Positions 53,429 to 54,352 of a stretch of DNA of 54,352 bases are shown in pieces. The translations under genes and the position numbers were made by a program. Under the pieces are notes generated by a model, which was not told where the DNA came from, searched no databases, and worked only from the letters and a program-made list of their open reading frames with translations. This stretch comes from an uncultured Clostridia bacterium. GTDB taxonomy: Bacteria > Bacillota > Clostridia > Christensenellales > Borkfalkiaceae. Positions within the stretch are counted from its first letter, which is position 1, and each line of letters begins with the position of its first letter. Location: positions 1 to 54,352 of the forward strand of contig CALVWW010000008.1 of assembly GCA_944368155.1 (NCBI GenBank), read 5' to 3'.

Positions 53429-54352
53429 TTATTCCTTCAATTTCAAAAATCCCTGTTCAAAGGCGCTGCCTGCAAAGGTTTTTTCACCGACAGAGAAGGC
53501 GACGTGGATATATTTTCCCGACTTATCGAGCCTGACGATCTTCCCTTCGCCGAACTTGGCGTGCAGAACAATATCGCCTTCCGCAAGGGTGGAAAGGTCG
53601 AATGCGGGCATCTGTTCTTCAGCCTTTTTTTCGGCAATGGTCGTATAGACGGCAGGATGCGCGGCATTGGTTTCCGTGAGCTCGGTTTCCGTCTCATCTT
53701 CAAAACTATCCTCTTCATCGAAGGCGGGCGCTTCCATCGTGGCTTGTTGGTTATAGAACAGCTTTTCGTATTCCTCGCGGCGGATGGTGGTATCCCAACC
53801 ACCGACCTCGTCGGAAATATGCTTTTCAATGCCCGTATAAGACAGACTCGAATCTTCGTACCGCTTGAACTTGAAAATGGCGTCGTTCATGAGGGGCGCA
53901 TTGAACACGCCCAATGAACACAGAAGTTCAAAGTCTTTGACGTTCAGACCCGTTACCTTTTTGAAAAGTCCCGGTTCCAACTGCGTGATAACGTCTTTCA
54001 ACGACCGTTCGCGGTAATCGGTCAGATACATAAACACCGGCACGCGCGTAGCGAACTTGATGAGTTTTTCCTGTATCTCCTTGCGTTTGGACTTGTATTC
54101 CTTCTCTTCTTGCGTCAGTTCGCGCTTTTCTTTCTCTGAAAGTTTCCCATCGTTCTCCTTTTTCGCCTTTTTGACGTGTTCGGACTTGTTGATGATGGTC
54201 GCAATGTCCTGATTGAGCGAGCGGAAGCCCTCGATGCGCATGAGTGCGTCCAGCGCGTCCTGATTGCTCAACAAACGGGCGAGCGTTTCGTTGTCCACGT
54301 TGACGAGCAGAGCCGATTCCCACCGCTTGGCAAGCAAAGTTGCGCTCGTTCC
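53429..54352 (-). CDS. C-terminal part of a large helicase/restriction-type protein, cut by window edge
   Basis: The frame is open through the right edge (GTSATLLAKRWESALL leads in), so about 307 residues of a longer protein are present. KRWESALLVNVDNETL, RVPVFMYLTDYRE and KKVTGLNVKDFELLCSLGVF resemble the C-terminal half of large DEAD/DEAH helicase or restriction-type proteins carried by Clostridia elements. The last about 55 residues (AEGDIVLHAKFGEGKIVRLD) resemble the Tudor-like end of UvrD/PcrA. Ser/Thr- and Glu-rich linkers separate them. No motor motifs are inside the window, so the call is tentative. Confidence 0.5.
   Translation of the reverse strand, partial: GTSATLLAKRWESALLVNVDNETLARLLSNQDALDALMRIEGFRSLNQDIATIINKSEHVKKAKKENDGKLSEKEKRELTQEEKEYKSKRKEIQEKLIKFATRVPVFMYLTDYRERSLKDVITQLEPGLFKKVTGLNVKDFELLCSLGVFNAPLMNDAIFKFKRYEDSSLSYTGIEKHISDEVGGWDTTIRREEYEKLFYNQQATMEAPAFDEEDSFEDETETELTETNAAHPAVYTTIAEKKAEEQMPAFDLSTLAEGDIVLHAKFGEGKIVRLDKSGKYIHVAFSVGEKTFAGSAFEQGFLKLKE

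Noticed and set aside
53141-53917. A 258-codon plus-strand frame over the helicase-like gene
   Set aside because: It spans leader repeats and the antisense of a clear coding frame; no ribosome site.
50724-54352. Second copy of the tRNA-Glu 3' end as an attachment site
   Set aside because: No repeat of the T-arm or acceptor sequence was seen inside the window.

Overview
The window looks like a chromosome segment of a Clostridia-type Bacillota with intermediate GC content. The main clues are canonical TTGACA/TATAAT promoters, AGGAGG ribosome sites, an intact pro-sigma-K gene (an endospore-forming lineage), a NadD-YqeK fusion, a pgk-tpiA-gpmI-secG-rnr-smpB block, and a metA that keeps the Glu111 of acetyl-CoA users beside an O-acetylhomoserine sulfhydrylase. 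No rRNA genes or CRISPR arrays are visible, and there is one tRNA gene.

Layout, left to right. 1-2.4 kb: DNA repair on the minus strand, with Ku, a stand-alone ATP-dependent ligase and the start of a Y-family polymerase behind an SOS-like operator. 2.8-5.5 kb: a two-gene redox operon (CrtI/RetSat-like flavoprotein and a ferredoxin-reductase hybrid). 5.6-13.3 kb: housekeeping genes, nearly all minus (rsfS, nadD-yqeK, yhbY, obgE, rho, an MBL hydrolase, DUF1934, tyrA), with one divergent membrane protein. 13.6-24.5 kb, plus strand: glycolysis (pgk, tpiA, gpmI) with a small XRE regulator inside, an EamA transporter, secG, rnr, smpB, metY and metA. 24.6-29.3 kb: an HtrA-like lipoprotein, a UDP-sugar pyrophosphorylase, a Nudix protein and a DUF2207 protein.

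29.5-35.6 kb is the most unusual part. A promoter facing away from the operon lies between 16-bp inverted repeats. Next comes a serine-recombinase homologue whose catalytic Ser10 and several active-site residues are replaced, then three AT-rich surface-glycan genes: a GT2-HAD fusion, a sialyltransferase-like protein and a CMP-sialate-synthetase-like protein. This suggests an invertible or looped, variably expressed glycan locus in which a dead recombinase has become a DNA-binding regulator.

35.7-45.4 kb: orphan mazF, nnrDE, birA, recX, ilvE, four consecutive interrupted genes (40.2-42.5 kb), yigZ, tyrS and sigK. 45.4-46.06 kb is a gene-free stretch full of hairpins. 46.1-50.3 kb: a heterodimeric ABC exporter with its MarR repressor. 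From tRNA-Glu (50.65 kb) to the right edge the content is accessory: a short AT-rich gene, a MobV relaxase with a recognisable pMV158-like oriT, a long repeat-containing leader, and the C-terminal end of a large helicase-like protein. This is probably an integrated mobilizable element that continues beyond the window.
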